From Undibacterium hunanense (lineage in GTDB: Bacteria; Pseudomonadota; Gammaproteobacteria; Burkholderiales; Burkholderiaceae_D), in the NCBI RefSeq assembly GCF_014284335.1, contig NZ_JACOGF010000001.1:248001-312000 (forward strand): a DNA stretch of 64,000 nucleotides. The letters are read 5' to 3'. A program made the position numbers and the translations under genes. Within the stretch, counting starts at the first letter, position 1; every line of letters begins with the position of its first letter. The notes beneath the pieces were generated by a model. It was not told the DNA's origin, did not search any database, and saw only the letters and a list, made by a program, of their open reading frames with translations. This document shows positions 9,699 through 19,195 of this stretch, piece by piece.

Positions 9699-10301
9699 TT
9701 ACCAGCGCTGCTCCAGCGTTGTACCTAGCAGAGGCCGCAATTTTTCAGCGATGGCCTCTCGTGCCCTGAATATCCTGCTGCGTACCGTTCCTATCGGGCA
9801 CAGCATGACTTCCGCGATTTCGTCATAGCTCAGGCCCTCTATCTCGCGCAGGGTGATTGCGTTCCGCAACTCTTCCGGCAAGGTGGACATGGCGCTATTC
9901 ACCGTTTCTGCGATCTGCTTGCTGGCAAGCAGGGATTCTGGCGTATTAATATCTCTCAGACCTTCTGCATCGGAAAAACTTTCTGCTTCATCGACATCGG
10001 CATCCGTCGAAGTCGGCGCCCTGCGCCCTTGCGTTACCAGGTGGTTTTTCGCGGTATTCACACCTATCCTGTACAGCCAGGTGTAAAACGCGGACTCACC
10101 ACGAAAATTCGGCAAGGCACGGTATGCCTTGATAAATGCTTCCTGTACTACATCTTCTGCTTCGGCATGATCATAGACGAGCCGGGACACGAGCCGCATT
10201 AATTTCCTTTGATATTTGGAAACCAGAAGCTCGAATGCTTTTTTGTCACCACGCTGGACGCGCTCAACCAATAGCTGATCAATTTCGCGTTCTGTCGTCA
10301 C
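9699..10301 (-). CDS. rpoE: RNA polymerase sigma-E factor (ECF, RpoE/AlgU type)
   Basis: A 200-residue ECF sigma factor. Sigma-2 region (about 10-80) includes SKYQRKLMRLVSRLVYDHAEAEDVVQEAFIKAYRAL and FRGESAFYTWLYRIGVNTAKN; sigma-4 (about 130-185) includes LREIEGLSYDEIAEVMLCPIGTVRSRIFRAREAI. It directs transcription of envelope-stress genes and is held by RseA. It is the first gene of rpoE-rseA-rseB-degQ, preceded by a sigma-E-type promoter that would make the operon autoregulated. Confidence 0.97.
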   Translation of the reverse strand: MTTEREIDQLLVERVQRGDKKAFELLVSKYQRKLMRLVSRLVYDHAEAEDVVQEAFIKAYRALPNFRGESAFYTWLYRIGVNTAKNHLVTQGRRAPTSTDADVDEAESFSDAEGLRDINTPESLLASKQIAETVNSAMSTLPEELRNAITLREIEGLSYDEIAEVMLCPIGTVRSRIFRAREAIAEKLRPLLGTTLEQRW

Positions 10302-10386
10302 TCATTCATTCCTATATGCGCAAAGTGCAGCGTACAAAAGCGGCAAATGCATTTTATTAACGTCAACATACGCGATTTATACCCGG

Positions 10387-10415
10387 TCAGAGTACTCATT
10401 ATTGCTAAAAGTTCC
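10387..10415 (-). promoter_or_regulatory. Sigma-E-dependent promoter of rpoE
   Basis: On the minus strand GGAACTT (10415-10409) is followed after exactly 17 bp by TCTGA (10391-10387). This matches the classic RpoE consensus of a GGAACTT -35 and TCTGA -10. Transcription would start near 10380, giving an rpoE leader of about 80 nt. It indicates positive autoregulation of the operon. Confidence 0.85.
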
Positions 10416-10432
10416 TTCACAGAGGTAACATT

Positions 10433-10897
10433 TCATTTCACATAGTGCTGGCTAATCCACATCAGGCTTACTTTCAATGCCCGAAAAACAACAGGATTCA
10501 CAGAATCAGGCAAAATTAGCAACTTGTGCTCCCGGCCCTGCTCATCAATCAGAAAAATTGACAGCAATTGCGGTAGCAAGCGGCTTTTGGGACTCAAGCT
10601 CACGGTCAGACCCGCATGATGGATAGCACCCGCAGTTTCATGCAAGATCATGGAACCACTGTCGGCAATACTCAGCTTGCAGAACCGCGCCTCCTTGCGC
10701 CAGGTCCGGTATAACTGAAGCACAATCAGGCACGCGGCGACCACCCACAGCAAGGCTTTCACCGCCACTGCCATGCCCGACTGCCAGATCACCAGACTCA
10801 GGCTGGCAAGCGCCAGACCTGCCATGCCAGTTAATGCAGCAAGCAGGATACGTGAAGGCCTGATTTCAGCAAACAGCGCAATCGACATGGTGGACAC
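10433..10897 (-). CDS. YgfX-like small inner-membrane protein
   Basis: A 154-residue protein with two adjacent N-terminal membrane helices (about 18-38 and 45-62) and a cytoplasmic C-terminal beta-rich part ending LKVSLMWISQHYVK. This topology, with an LQLYRTWR stretch just after the second helix, resembles the YgfX/CptA family. It sits between fabF and rpoE and starts right after the fabF terminator. Similarity is judged from topology and short motifs only; function here is unknown. The rpoE sigma-E promoter lies just beyond its 3' end. Confidence 0.6.
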   Translation of the reverse strand: MSTMSIALFAEIRPSRILLAALTGMAGLALASLSLVIWQSGMAVAVKALLWVVAACLIVLQLYRTWRKEARFCKLSIADSGSMILHETAGAIHHAGLTVSLSPKSRLLPQLLSIFLIDEQGREHKLLILPDSVNPVVFRALKVSLMWISQHYVK

Positions 10898-10902
10898 GAC
10901 GG

Positions 10903-10943
10903 CAAAAAAAATGGCACTTCATTTCAAACTGAAACGAAGTGCC
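10903..10943 (-). terminator. Terminator of the fab cluster after fabF
   Basis: Hairpin GGCACTTC(G)TTTCA / TGAAA(T)GAAGTGCC followed by a T8 run on the minus strand, 21 bp after the fabF stop. Confidence 0.9.
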
Positions 10944-10963
10944 AGGATTGATTCTTTTCCGAA

Positions 10964-12205
10964 TCAGGCTTTTGCAAATATCAAAGTGCCATTCGTTCCA
11001 CCGAAGCCGAACGAATTTTTCATTGCATATTCGATCTTCATATCCCGTGCCGTATTGGCACAGTAATCGAGATCGCACTCAGGGTCTTGATTGACGATAT
11101 TGATCGTCGGTGGCGATACCTGATTGTGCAGGGCCAGCACCGTGAACACGGATTCAAGACCACCGGCACCACCCAGTAAATGACCGGTCATCGACTTGGT
11201 CGAATTCACGGTAATTTTGTAGGCATGGTCAGCAAAGGTTGCCTTGATCGCATCGGTTTCGTTCTTGTCACCAATCTGCGTTGATGTACCATGCGCGTTC
11301 AGGTAAGCAATTTGCTCAGGATTGATGCCAGCATCCTTCATCGCATTGATCATGCTGCGACGCGGACCATCCATAGTAGGCGAAGTGATGTGATAAGCAT
11401 CACCACTCATGCCAAAGCCGATGACTTCAGCATAGATTTTCGCACCGCGTGCCTTGGCATGCTCATACTCTTCCAGCACCATAACACCAGCACCTTCACC
11501 CAGGACAAAACCGTCACGGTCCTTGTCCCAAGGGCGGGAAGATGTGGCAGGATCATCGTTTCTGGTCGACAGCGCACGCGCAGAAGCAAAGCCGCCCAAA
11601 CCCAGGGGCGAAATCGTCGATTCCGCACCACCTGCGATCATCACGTCAGCATCACCGTAGACGATCATGCGTGCGGCAGAACCGATGCAGTGCAAGCCGG
11701 TCGTACATGCCGTGACGATTGCCAGATTCGGGCCTTTCAAACCATATTTGATGGAAAGATGGCCAGAAATCATGTTGATGATGGAAGCAGGCACAAAGAA
11801 AGGACTGATACGGCGTGGTCCACGCTCTATCAGGGTTTCTTTGGTTTCTTCAATCAGAGGCAGACCGCCAATACCAGAGCCAACAATCACGCCGATACGT
11901 TCTGCATTTTCTTCGGTAACGGTCAGACCGCTATCTACAAAAGCCTGCGCCCCTGCGGCAATGCCGTAGTGGATGAACGTATCCATGCTGCGCGCTTCTT
12001 TTGCCGGCATGTAGTCTTCGACATTGAAGCCTTTCACTTCACCGGCAAAATGCGTGGTGAAGGGAGTTGCATCAAATTTGGTGATCGTAGCGATCCCGGA
12101 CTGCCCAGCAGTGATGGCACCCCAAGCATCTGCAATAGTATTGCCGACTGGCGAAATACAACCGAGCCCGGTAACGACGACTCGACGTTTAAGCGAACGA
12201 CTCAA
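10964..12205 (-). CDS. fabF: 3-oxoacyl-[acyl-carrier-protein] synthase II
   Basis: A 413-residue KAS II that condenses malonyl-ACP with acyl-ACP in chain elongation. It begins [16 protein letters not shown]; the active-site Cys is in [15 protein letters not shown], with catalytic histidines in [14 protein letters not shown] and [13 protein letters not shown]. Normal length and complete. It is the last gene of plsX-fabH-fabD-fabG-acpP-fabF, 32 bp after acpP. Confidence 0.97.
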   Translation of the reverse strand: MSRSLKRRVVVTGLGCISPVGNTIADAWGAITAGQSGIATITKFDATPFTTHFAGEVKGFNVEDYMPAKEARSMDTFIHYGIAAGAQAFVDSGLTVTEENAERIGVIVGSGIGGLPLIEETKETLIERGPRRISPFFVPASIINMISGHLSIKYGLKGPNLAIVTACTTGLHCIGSAARMIVYGDADVMIAGGAESTISPLGLGGFASARALSTRNDDPATSSRPWDKDRDGFVLGEGAGVMVLEEYEHAKARGAKIYAEVIGFGMSGDAYHITSPTMDGPRRSMINAMKDAGINPEQIAYLNAHGTSTQIGDKNETDAIKATFADHAYKITVNSTKSMTGHLLGGAGGLESVFTVLALHNQVSPPTINIVNQDPECDLDYCANTARDMKIEYAMKNSFGFGGTNGTLIFAKA

Positions 12206-12237
12206 GCGCTTCTCCTGGATTTGAAAAAATTCGACTA

Positions 12238-12477
12238 TTAGGCCTTGAGGTGTGCTTTAGCGTAGTCAATCGCTTGTTGAACAGTCGTGATTTTCTCAGC
12301 TTGTTCGTCAGGGATTTCCATTTCGAATTCGTCTTCGAGTGCCATCACCAATTCAACTGTGTCCAAAGAATCTGCACCCAAATCGTCCACGAAAGAGGAT
12401 TCGATTTTGATGTCAGCTTCAGCGACGCCCAGTTGTTCAGCGACGATTTTCTTAACGCGTTGTTCGATATCGGACAT
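12238..12477 (-). CDS. acpP: Acyl carrier protein
   Basis: A 79-residue acidic protein starting [18 protein letters not shown]. The phosphopantetheine attachment serine is in [19 protein letters not shown] chose the ATG at 12477 because the protein then has the standard ACP length and an upstream CTGGAGAC gives a ribosome site; an ORF eight codons longer is not needed. It carries the growing acyl chains for FabF, FabG, FabH and PlsX, all encoded here. Confidence 0.98.
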   Translation of the reverse strand: MSDIEQRVKKIVAEQLGVAEADIKIESSFVDDLGADSLDTVELVMALEDEFEMEIPDEQAEKITTVQQAIDYAKAHLKA

Positions 12478-12628
12478 GTGTGTCTCCAGTGAAAAAATCA
12501 AAAAAATAAGGGCCTACAGAAAGTGCGCGCATTTTAGCAGGTTTGTGAGCAAAAAAAGCAAGCCCCCGATCTTCAGCAATAACTCCTGTTATTTTCGTCG
12601 AAGTTACTGATAAAAATCAACAAAATGA

Positions 12629-13381
12629 TTACGCCAAGTACATCCCGCCATTCACATGCAGTGTTGTACCGGTAATATATCCCGCATCGGGAGACGCCAA
12701 AAACACGGTTGCAGCTGCAATATCTTCCGGACGCCCCAGTTTTGCAAGCGGAATTTGTTGCAAAATCGCGGCTTTTTGCTCATCAGTCAATGCCCGGGTC
12801 ATATCTGTATCAATAAAACCGGGGGCAATACAATTAACCGTAATATTACGGCTGCCAATTTCCCTGGCCAATGCACGACTCATGCCAGCCACACCAGCCT
12901 TGGCAGCAGCATAGTTCATTTGCCCCGGATTACCGGAAGAACCGACAACGGAAGTAATATTAATGATACGGCCACCCTTGGCCTTCATCATGCCACGCAA
13001 CACCGCACGCGAGAGACGGGCCACAGCGCTCAGATTGGTGGAAATAACGCTATCCCACTCTTCTTCCTTCATGCGCATGGCCAGTTGATCCTGGGTAATG
13101 CCGGCGTTATTCACCAAAATGGACAGACCGCCAAATTCTTTCTGTATCTCTTCCACCAGGCTGGCACTGCGCTCAACCTCATTGACGTTGAATACAACGC
13201 CCCTGCCCGCACCTGGCGCAACTTCTTCCAGATAGGCGGTAATGGCGGTAGCACCGGATTCGGACGTTGCCGTGCCGATGACTTTTGCGCCCGCTTTTGC
13301 CAGACCGATGGCAATTGCCTTACCTATGCCGCGTGAAGCCCCGGTAACCAGGGCAATCTGATTTTCCAATTGTTGTGTCAT
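12629..13381 (-). CDS. fabG: 3-oxoacyl-[acyl-carrier-protein] reductase
   Basis: A 250-residue short-chain dehydrogenase that reduces 3-oxoacyl-ACP with NADPH. The cofactor motif is TGASRGIGKAIA (about 14-25), with NNAGITQD, the catalytic Ser in NITSVVGSSGNPGQ and the YAAAK Tyr/Lys pair. It overlaps fabD by 4 bp (translational coupling) and is followed by acpP after about 150 bp of AT-rich spacer. Confidence 0.97.
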   Translation of the reverse strand: MTQQLENQIALVTGASRGIGKAIAIGLAKAGAKVIGTATSESGATAITAYLEEVAPGAGRGVVFNVNEVERSASLVEEIQKEFGGLSILVNNAGITQDQLAMRMKEEEWDSVISTNLSAVARLSRAVLRGMMKAKGGRIINITSVVGSSGNPGQMNYAAAKAGVAGMSRALAREIGSRNITVNCIAPGFIDTDMTRALTDEQKAAILQQIPLAKLGRPEDIAAATVFLASPDAGYITGTTLHVNGGMYLA

Positions 13382-14319
13382 TTCAAGATTTCCAATACTT
13401 TATCCAAACTTGCCTGATCAAATACGGCATCGCCAATCAACTCTGCCTGAATGCGCTTGGTCAGGCCGGTCAATACCTTGCCTGGACCGCATTCAATGAC
13501 ATGGCTGATACCATCAGCGTGCATTTTATTAATGGTTTCTACCCAGCGCACCGGGCTGGCTGCCTGCCTTACCAGTGCATCGCGGATAGACTCTGGCGTA
13601 TTCAGCACAGTCACGTCGACGTTGTTGATCAGCGGAATGGCTGACGCAGAAAAATTGATACCTGCCAGGTAATCACGCAATTTATCCGATGCCGGCTTCA
13701 ACAGGGATGAATGGAAAGGCGCAGATACCGGCAAAGACAAAGCGCGCTTGGCGCCTTTGGCTTTGGCGATTTCACAGGCGCGCTCAACCGCTGCCTTACT
13801 ACCGGCAATCACCACTTGCGCAGGCGCATTGAAATTGACGGCTTCAACCACCTCGCCTGGCGTGCCAGATACTGCCTCAGCACAGGCCAGCTTGACATCT
13901 TCATCTGACAAGCCAAGGATGGCAGCCATGCCGCCCTGCCCGACAGGCACCGCATCCTGCATGGATTGCGCACGGAAACGCACCATGGGCACAGCATCAG
14001 CAAAGGCGATCACACCTGCGGCCACCAGCGCCGAATACTCACCAAGACTATGGCCAGCAACCAATTTTGGTATCGGCCCACCGGCAGCTATCCACGCACG
14101 GTAACAGGCCACGGCGGCCGTCAGCATGACTGGCTGCGTATTGGTTGTCAGATCCAGCGCCTCTTTCGGGCCTTCGTTGATCAGTTTACCCAGGTCAAGC
14201 TTAAGGGCATCAGATGCCTCGGCGATGGTTTGCTGGACTACGGCATTGTCGGCGAAGCCGTTCAACATGCCTATGGCCTGCGAGCCCTGGCCGGGGAAGA
14301 CAAATGCAAATTGCGTCAT
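13378..14319 (-). CDS. fabD: Malonyl-CoA:ACP transacylase
   Basis: A 313-residue enzyme that loads malonate onto ACP. It begins FAFVFPGQGSQAIGML; the nucleophile elbow is GHSLGEYSALVAAG with the active-site Ser near residue 91, and the catalytic His lies in SAPFHSSLLKPA. Normal length. It is encoded between fabH and fabG; the 71-bp gap to fabH contains only AT-rich sequence. Confidence 0.97.
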   Translation of the reverse strand: MTQFAFVFPGQGSQAIGMLNGFADNAVVQQTIAEASDALKLDLGKLINEGPKEALDLTTNTQPVMLTAAVACYRAWIAAGGPIPKLVAGHSLGEYSALVAAGVIAFADAVPMVRFRAQSMQDAVPVGQGGMAAILGLSDEDVKLACAEAVSGTPGEVVEAVNFNAPAQVVIAGSKAAVERACEIAKAKGAKRALSLPVSAPFHSSLLKPASDKLRDYLAGINFSASAIPLINNVDVTVLNTPESIRDALVRQAASPVRWVETINKMHADGISHVIECGPGKVLTGLTKRIQAELIGDAVFDQASLDKVLEILK

Positions 14320-14390
14320 ATCTATCTCTATGTGTTTATTATTTGCGTGTTGTTTGCTTATTATTTGCTTACGACTTACCAGTTACTGAA

Positions 14391-15377
14391 TTACATCCTG
14401 ACTATGGCTGCACCCCAGGTAAAGCCACCACCCACACCTTCAAGTAAAACCGTATGACCCGGCTGCACCCGGCCATCGCGCACGGCCAGATCCAGCGCCA
14501 GCGGTATCGATGCAGCGGAGGTGTTGCCATGCTGATCAACCGTCACCACCATTTTATCCATAGGCATGCGCATTTTTTTTGCCGTGCTCTGCATGATGCG
14601 TATATTGGCCTGGTGCGGTATCAGCCAGTCAATCTGGTCGGCCTTCATTCCAGCAATTTCCAGGGCTTCGTTGGCCACTTTTTCCAGCACGGACACAGCC
14701 AGTTTGAACACCGCCGGGCCATCCATATACAGGAAAGCACTGCCAGCCACCACACCGCCCTGCACATTACCAGGCACGCACAGGATACTGGCATGACTGC
14801 CGTCGGCATGCAGCTTGGTTGCCAGCACGCCGGGTTCATCAGAACGGGACATGACAATCGCACCAGCACCATCACCAAACAACACGCAGGTTGTACGGTC
14901 TTCAAAATTCAGTATCTTGGAAAATACTTCCGCGCCGATCACCAGCACATTTTTATGGCTGCCCGACTTGATCATGCTGTCAGCCACTGACATCGCATAC
15001 ATGAAGCCACTACACACTGCCTGCACATCCATGGCAGCTGCGCCATTGTTGATGCCCAGCTTGTTTTGCACCACACAGGCGGTACTGGGAAAGCCACCCA
15101 GGAAATCCGGTGTCGATGTCGCCAGAACGATCAGATCAATATCATTCGGCTGCATTTTTGCAGCATCCAGCGCCTTCTTCGCGGCTTCTACCGCCAGATC
15201 ACTGGAAGTAACTTCAGGTTCAGCATAGTGACGGAACGAAATACCGCTGCGCGAGAATATCCATTCATCCGAGGTTTCTATACCCTTTGCCGCCAGTTGG
15301 TCGGTCAATTCCTGATTACTTACTTTGTTGGGAGGCAGGTAGCTGCCAGTACCGATAATTTTGCTAAAGAAAGTCAT
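14391..15377 (-). CDS. fabH: 3-oxoacyl-[acyl-carrier-protein] synthase III
   Basis: A 328-residue KAS III that starts fatty-acid synthesis by condensing acetyl-CoA with malonyl-ACP. It begins [20 protein letters not shown]; the catalytic Cys is in [17 protein letters not shown], with His in [12 protein letters not shown] and Asn in [15 protein letters not shown]. It overlaps plsX by 4 bp. Complete and canonical. Confidence 0.97.
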   Translation of the reverse strand: MTFFSKIIGTGSYLPPNKVSNQELTDQLAAKGIETSDEWIFSRSGISFRHYAEPEVTSSDLAVEAAKKALDAAKMQPNDIDLIVLATSTPDFLGGFPSTACVVQNKLGINNGAAAMDVQAVCSGFMYAMSVADSMIKSGSHKNVLVIGAEVFSKILNFEDRTTCVLFGDGAGAIVMSRSDEPGVLATKLHADGSHASILCVPGNVQGGVVAGSAFLYMDGPAVFKLAVSVLEKVANEALEIAGMKADQIDWLIPHQANIRIMQSTAKKMRMPMDKMVVTVDQHGNTSAASIPLALDLAVRDGRVQPGHTVLLEGVGGGFTWGAAIVRM

Positions 15378-16456
15378 GCGGTTTTTTGTACCAAGAGTTC
15401 GTTGTTGTCCGGAGCGACTGCAGCTACTTCTGCAATGGGCATCAATTTTGCCATTGTGGTCGCGATGCGGGACAATACATCATTTTTTGCGGCATCAAAT
15501 GCGCGCTGTATTGCCCATTCATAACTATATTTGTCTGCACTGCCATGGCTTTTGAATACCAGGCCACGCAGACCCAGCAGACTGCCGCCATTATAATTGG
15601 AGGGATTCATGGTGCGCGATATGGATTTCAGCGCACCACGTGCCAGCAAGGCACCCAGCATATTCAGGGGATTACTCTTGAACGATGACGTCAGGGTGGT
15701 TTTGACAAAACGCCCCATGCCCTCGGCTGCCTTCAAGGTGACATTGCCAACAAAACCGTCGCAAACGACGATATCAGTCGTACCCTCAAAGATGTCATTG
15801 CCTTCGACATTGCCATAAAAATTCAGGATGCCACGCTCATGATCGGCACGCAGCAGTTGCGCCGTCTTCTTGACCATGTCATTGCCCTTGATATCTTCTT
15901 CGCCGACGTTCAGCAAGCCTATGCTGGGCTTGTCCTTGCCTTCCAGCGCCGACACCAGGGCAGAACCCATGATGGCAAACTGATGCAAATGCAGGGGCTC
16001 GCAATCCACGTTTGCGCCCAGGTCAAGCATATAGGTCGGTAAATTTTTCTGGTTCGGCAAAATACTGCAGATGGCCGGGCGATCAACGCCCTGCATGGTT
16101 TTAAGCACATAGCGTGATACGGCCATCAGAGCACCGGTATTGCCCGCAGACACGCAGGCCTGCGCATTGCCTTCTTTCACCTGGTTGATTGCCACGCGCA
16201 TGGAAGAATCTTTCTTGCGACGCAAGGCGACTTCGATCGGATCATCCATCTCCACCACTTCGGTGGCATTGATGATTCTCAGGCGCGCATGATTGCTGGC
16301 GTGACACTTCTTCAGTTCAGCCTGAATGACAGCCTCAGTCCCCACCAGAAGAAATTCAACATCGGGCTCGCGGTTGGCAAACGCCACGGCCGCTGCCACG
16401 GTAACTGCCGGGCCATGATCTCCGCCCATGCAGTCTATGGAAATTTTAATTGTCAT
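15374..16456 (-). CDS. plsX: Phosphate acyltransferase PlsX
   Basis: A 360-residue soluble enzyme that converts acyl-ACP to acyl-phosphate, the donor for glycerol-3-phosphate acylation. The N-terminus [19 protein letters not shown] and the central [10 protein letters not shown] and [15 protein letters not shown] motifs are diagnostic. It is followed with a 4-bp overlap by fabH. Upstream rpmF and yceD complete the common rpmF-plsX-fab order, although a terminator separates rpmF from plsX here. Confidence 0.97.
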   Translation of the reverse strand: MTIKISIDCMGGDHGPAVTVAAAVAFANREPDVEFLLVGTEAVIQAELKKCHASNHARLRIINATEVVEMDDPIEVALRRKKDSSMRVAINQVKEGNAQACVSAGNTGALMAVSRYVLKTMQGVDRPAICSILPNQKNLPTYMLDLGANVDCEPLHLHQFAIMGSALVSALEGKDKPSIGLLNVGEEDIKGNDMVKKTAQLLRADHERGILNFYGNVEGNDIFEGTTDIVVCDGFVGNVTLKAAEGMGRFVKTTLTSSFKSNPLNMLGALLARGALKSISRTMNPSNYNGGSLLGLRGLVFKSHGSADKYSYEWAIQRAFDAAKNDVLSRIATTMAKLMPIAEVAAVAPDNNELLVQKTA

Positions 16457-16636
16457 GTAGTGATACGAAACTTCAATCCGAAACAGCTAGTGTATCAAAC
16501 CGAGACTGGAATCATCCCGAATTAATTTTTCAAATGCGGAATTATCTCAAAATTTCAAGAAATCACCCGCACTATTCCATCATAGAACTTGCGCAAAAAT
16601 TATTTCGGCAAGGCACAGACAAAATGCAGGTTAACG

Positions 16637-16681
16637 AAAAAAAGCGGCGCCAAGTCCAGGACTCGTCACGCCGCTTTTTTT
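16637..16681 (-). terminator. Terminator after rpmF
   Basis: GCGGCG/CGCCGC stem with an A7 run on one side and a T7 run on the other, 15 bp after the rpmF stop. It probably separates the yceD-rpmF transcript from plsX, and the 180 bp beyond it would hold the plsX promoter. U tracts exist on both strands. Confidence 0.8.
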
Positions 16682-16695
16682 ACCAGGAACAGGTA

Positions 16696-16878
16696 TTACT
16701 CGTCGTTCTTGGTTTTCAATACTTTACGACCACGATAAAAGCCGTTAGGGCTGATGTGGTGACGCATATGTGTTTCACCAGTTGTTGGCTCGATACCCAG
16801 TTGCGGTGCAACCAGGAAATCGTGGGAACGGTGCATGCCACGCTTGGATGGGGACTTTTTGTTTTGCTGAACTGCCAT
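16696..16878 (-). CDS. rpmF: 50S ribosomal protein L32
   Basis: A 60-residue basic protein starting [20 protein letters not shown], the conserved L32 N-terminus, with [15 protein letters not shown] at the C-terminus. The true ATG is at 16878, preceded by AGGAGTTATC; a longer ORF start further upstream is spurious. It is encoded after yceD as in most Proteobacteria. Confidence 0.98.
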   Translation of the reverse strand: MAVQQNKKSPSKRGMHRSHDFLVAPQLGIEPTTGETHMRHHISPNGFYRGRKVLKTKNDE

Positions 16879-17003
16879 GATAACTCCTAATACTTCAAAA
16901 AATGTTTCTAAAAATTTAACACACTTGACTGGAGAGTGCAAACATCACCAGCCAAGAATCCCTAACAATACTTCGACCTGAGTGTTTTTTCAGAATAATG
17001 CCA

Positions 17004-17528
17004 CTAGGTACGCCCATTAATTTTCTTCAGCACAGCAAAAGGTGATGCTTTTTTACCGACTTCTGCTTCAATCGCTGCAGTAGTACTTGCTGAAGCCAAC
17101 GGTTGATCCGGGCATACTGCATGTTTGGGCGATTGGGGTATTGCCAGTAGCGCCTCATCCTCTATCAAATCCTTGATATCGAATGTTTTGCTACCCACTA
17201 CAACATCGACCTCGTCATCATCAAGCAATGCGTCTATTTCATCGGCATTTTCTTCGTTTTTGGCGAGTATCAATACGGATTCAGAGTCAATTTCAAATGC
17301 CAGCGGCGTCAGGCAACGTTGACACAACAACTGCACCGAGCCAGCCACAGTCAATTTCAACTGCGCATGCCCCAGCTTGTCCTTGCCACCTTGCAGAGTC
17401 CAGTCCAATCCGCCTTCGGCGCTTGCACTCTCTTCTGACAGACGGGGCAAATCTGTAACCAAAAACCTTCCCGAACGCTGCTCTTCGAGCCGAGAAAACG
17501 TGAAAGCGTCGATCACAAATGCTTGCAT
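17004..17528 (-). CDS. yceD: YceD family protein (DUF177), 23S rRNA accumulation
   Basis: A 174-residue DUF177 protein. Recognisable are the CQRCL pair (SVQLLCQRCLTPLAFEI, about 87-103), the acidic DEIDALLDDDEVDVV loop and the LIEDEALLAIPQSPKH motif. YceD is needed for normal 23S rRNA levels in E. coli and plants and is nearly always encoded before rpmF, as here. It begins about 90 bp from the divergent maf gene. Confidence 0.93.
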   Translation of the reverse strand: MQAFVIDAFTFSRLEEQRSGRFLVTDLPRLSEESASAEGGLDWTLQGGKDKLGHAQLKLTVAGSVQLLCQRCLTPLAFEIDSESVLILAKNEENADEIDALLDDDEVDVVVGSKTFDIKDLIEDEALLAIPQSPKHAVCPDQPLASASTTAAIEAEVGKKASPFAVLKKINGRT

Positions 17529-17654
17529 AGGATTATTTGAACCCAGAAAACCTGCGATAATAACAGGATTACACCTTCTTAGTCAAAGCATTGCCGTAAT
17601 TTGCGCTAATTTTTCATGATTTTTATGCGCAAAATCTGGCAGACATGTCCAAAA

Positions 17655-18266
17655 ATGCAAATAAACCAGCAAACAACCCGGCTCATTCTGGCCTCCAGCT
17701 CAGCCTATCGCCGTGAATTATTAGGTAGACTGCAACTCGAATTCGAAAGTATAGCACCAGACCTGGATGAAACACCGTTCGACGGCGAAAGCCCGGTACA
17801 GACCGCGCTGCGTCTGGCACGCCAGAAAGCCGAGGCCATTGCCGCCGACCACGGCGAAGCCATCATCATAGGCTCAGACCAGGTTGCCACGCTGGATGAT
17901 TTGCAAATCGGCAAACCTGGTAATCATGAAAATGCATTGAAGCAATTGCAACTGATGCGTGGCCGTGAAGTAATATTCCATACCGCCCTGTGCGTGCTGG
18001 ATACACGCCAAAATGCCCCGGTTCGTCTGCAAGTCGAAGACATTGCCACCACCGTACAATTCCGCAACCTGAGCGATGCCGAACTGGATGCCTATCTACG
18101 CATAGAACAACCGTATGATTGCGCCGGCAGCGCCAAAAATGAAGCCTTGGGCATCAGCATACTGGGAAGCATACAAAGCACAGACCCGACTGCCCTGACC
18201 GGCCTGCCCCTGATTGCGTTGACTACCATGCTAAGAAACGCCGGCGTGCACTTTTTTAAGCTGTAA
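17655..18266 (+). CDS. Maf family nucleotide pyrophosphatase
   Basis: A 203-residue Maf/YceF-type protein that hydrolyses non-canonical nucleoside triphosphates such as m7GTP. The signature TRLILASSSAYRRELLGRL opens the protein; further motifs are SPDLDETP-like APDLDETPFDGE, GSDQVA and KPGNHENALKQL. I prefer the ATG at 17655 because homology begins there and the 13 extra codons of the longer ORF look like leader; neither start has a strong ribosome site. Divergent from yceD. Confidence 0.92.
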   Translation: MQINQQTTRLILASSSAYRRELLGRLQLEFESIAPDLDETPFDGESPVQTALRLARQKAEAIAADHGEAIIIGSDQVATLDDLQIGKPGNHENALKQLQLMRGREVIFHTALCVLDTRQNAPVRLQVEDIATTVQFRNLSDAELDAYLRIEQPYDCAGSAKNEALGISILGSIQSTDPTALTGLPLIALTTMLRNAGVHFFKL

Positions 18267-18276
18267 AACCTATCAT

Positions 18277-18340
18277 CAGGACTTCCACAAGTTACCCTGG
18301 CAAGTAACTGCAACGTAGCCAGGGCGGTTTTGCGAAAGCC
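18277..18340. repeat. Dispersed intergenic repeat, copy A
   Basis: Palindrome-rich intergenic segment. Its left end holds CAGGACTT; the middle forms a CCCTGGC/GCCAGGG stem; the right end reads CTGCAACGTAG...GGCGGTTTTGCGAAAG. The right half matches copy B near 45966-46000 closely. It fills most of the gap between maf and the next gene. Confidence 0.55.
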
Positions 18341-18378
18341 CCCAAAACAACAACGAAAACAACGAGAAGCACACTACC

Positions 18379-19131
18379 ATGACAGGCACGCTCTACCTTA
18401 TCCCCAACACCCTGGGCATCAATGAAAATCAACAGGGCAATTTACTGGCAAGCATCATCCCCGATAGCGTGCAGGCATTCAGCGCACAATTGCAGTACTT
18501 TGTTGCTGAAAACGCCAAAACCACCCGCGCCTATCTGAAGTTCCTCAGTCAGCAACATCCACTGCAACACAGCATCCAGGAAATGCATATTTCAGAATTG
18601 AATATCAACACCCCTGAACAGGCGCTGGAAGGTTTGTTGCAGCCGCTATTGCAAGGACATGACGTGGGCCTGATCTCAGAGGCTGGCGTGCCTGCGGTGG
18701 CCGACCCTGGCGCCAACCTGGTCAGACTGGCCCATAAGCGCCAGATCAAAGTACGCCCGCTGGTTGGCCCCTCATCGCTGCTACTGGCCCTGATGGGCAG
18801 TGGACTGAACGGCCAAAGCTTTGCCTTTCACGGTTACCTGCCTACCGATGCAGCCCTCAGGGCAAAACGCATCAAGGAACTGGAAGACCGCTCAAGAAAA
18901 GAAAAACAGACGCAATTGCTGATAGAAACCCCATATCGCAATATGGCCATGCTGGAAGCGCTGAGCAGCCAGTGCCAGCCAACCACCCTGATTTGCGTTG
19001 CCACCGACCTGAGCCTGGATACAGAGTCACTACAGACCAGAACCGCTGCCGAATGGAAAACCCGCCTGAGCAAACAGCAGGCACCTGATTTTCATAAAAA
19101 ACCGACCGTTTTCCTGTTTTTATCACAATAA
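18379..19131 (+). CDS. Tetrapyrrole-methylase-family SAM-dependent methyltransferase (RsmI-like paralogue)
   Basis: A 250-residue protein with the class III methyltransferase fold. It starts GTLYLIPNTLGI and contains GHDVGLISEAGVPAVADPGANLV and RPLVGPSSLLLALMGSGLNGQSFAFHGYLP, the RsmI motifs. RsmI proper is about 280-290 residues and uses a clearer PxGN start, so this is the shorter paralogue commonly found beside maf in Betaproteobacteria. Substrate unknown; rRNA is the obvious candidate. Confidence 0.85.
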   Translation: MTGTLYLIPNTLGINENQQGNLLASIIPDSVQAFSAQLQYFVAENAKTTRAYLKFLSQQHPLQHSIQEMHISELNINTPEQALEGLLQPLLQGHDVGLISEAGVPAVADPGANLVRLAHKRQIKVRPLVGPSSLLLALMGSGLNGQSFAFHGYLPTDAALRAKRIKELEDRSRKEKQTQLLIETPYRNMAMLEALSSQCQPTTLICVATDLSLDTESLQTRTAAEWKTRLSKQQAPDFHKKPTVFLFLSQ

Positions 19132-19195
19132 AAAAGAACGACCGGTTCATTTTTTATATTTGCGCTAAGATATCTTCTTTCTGGAGGAAATGAAC

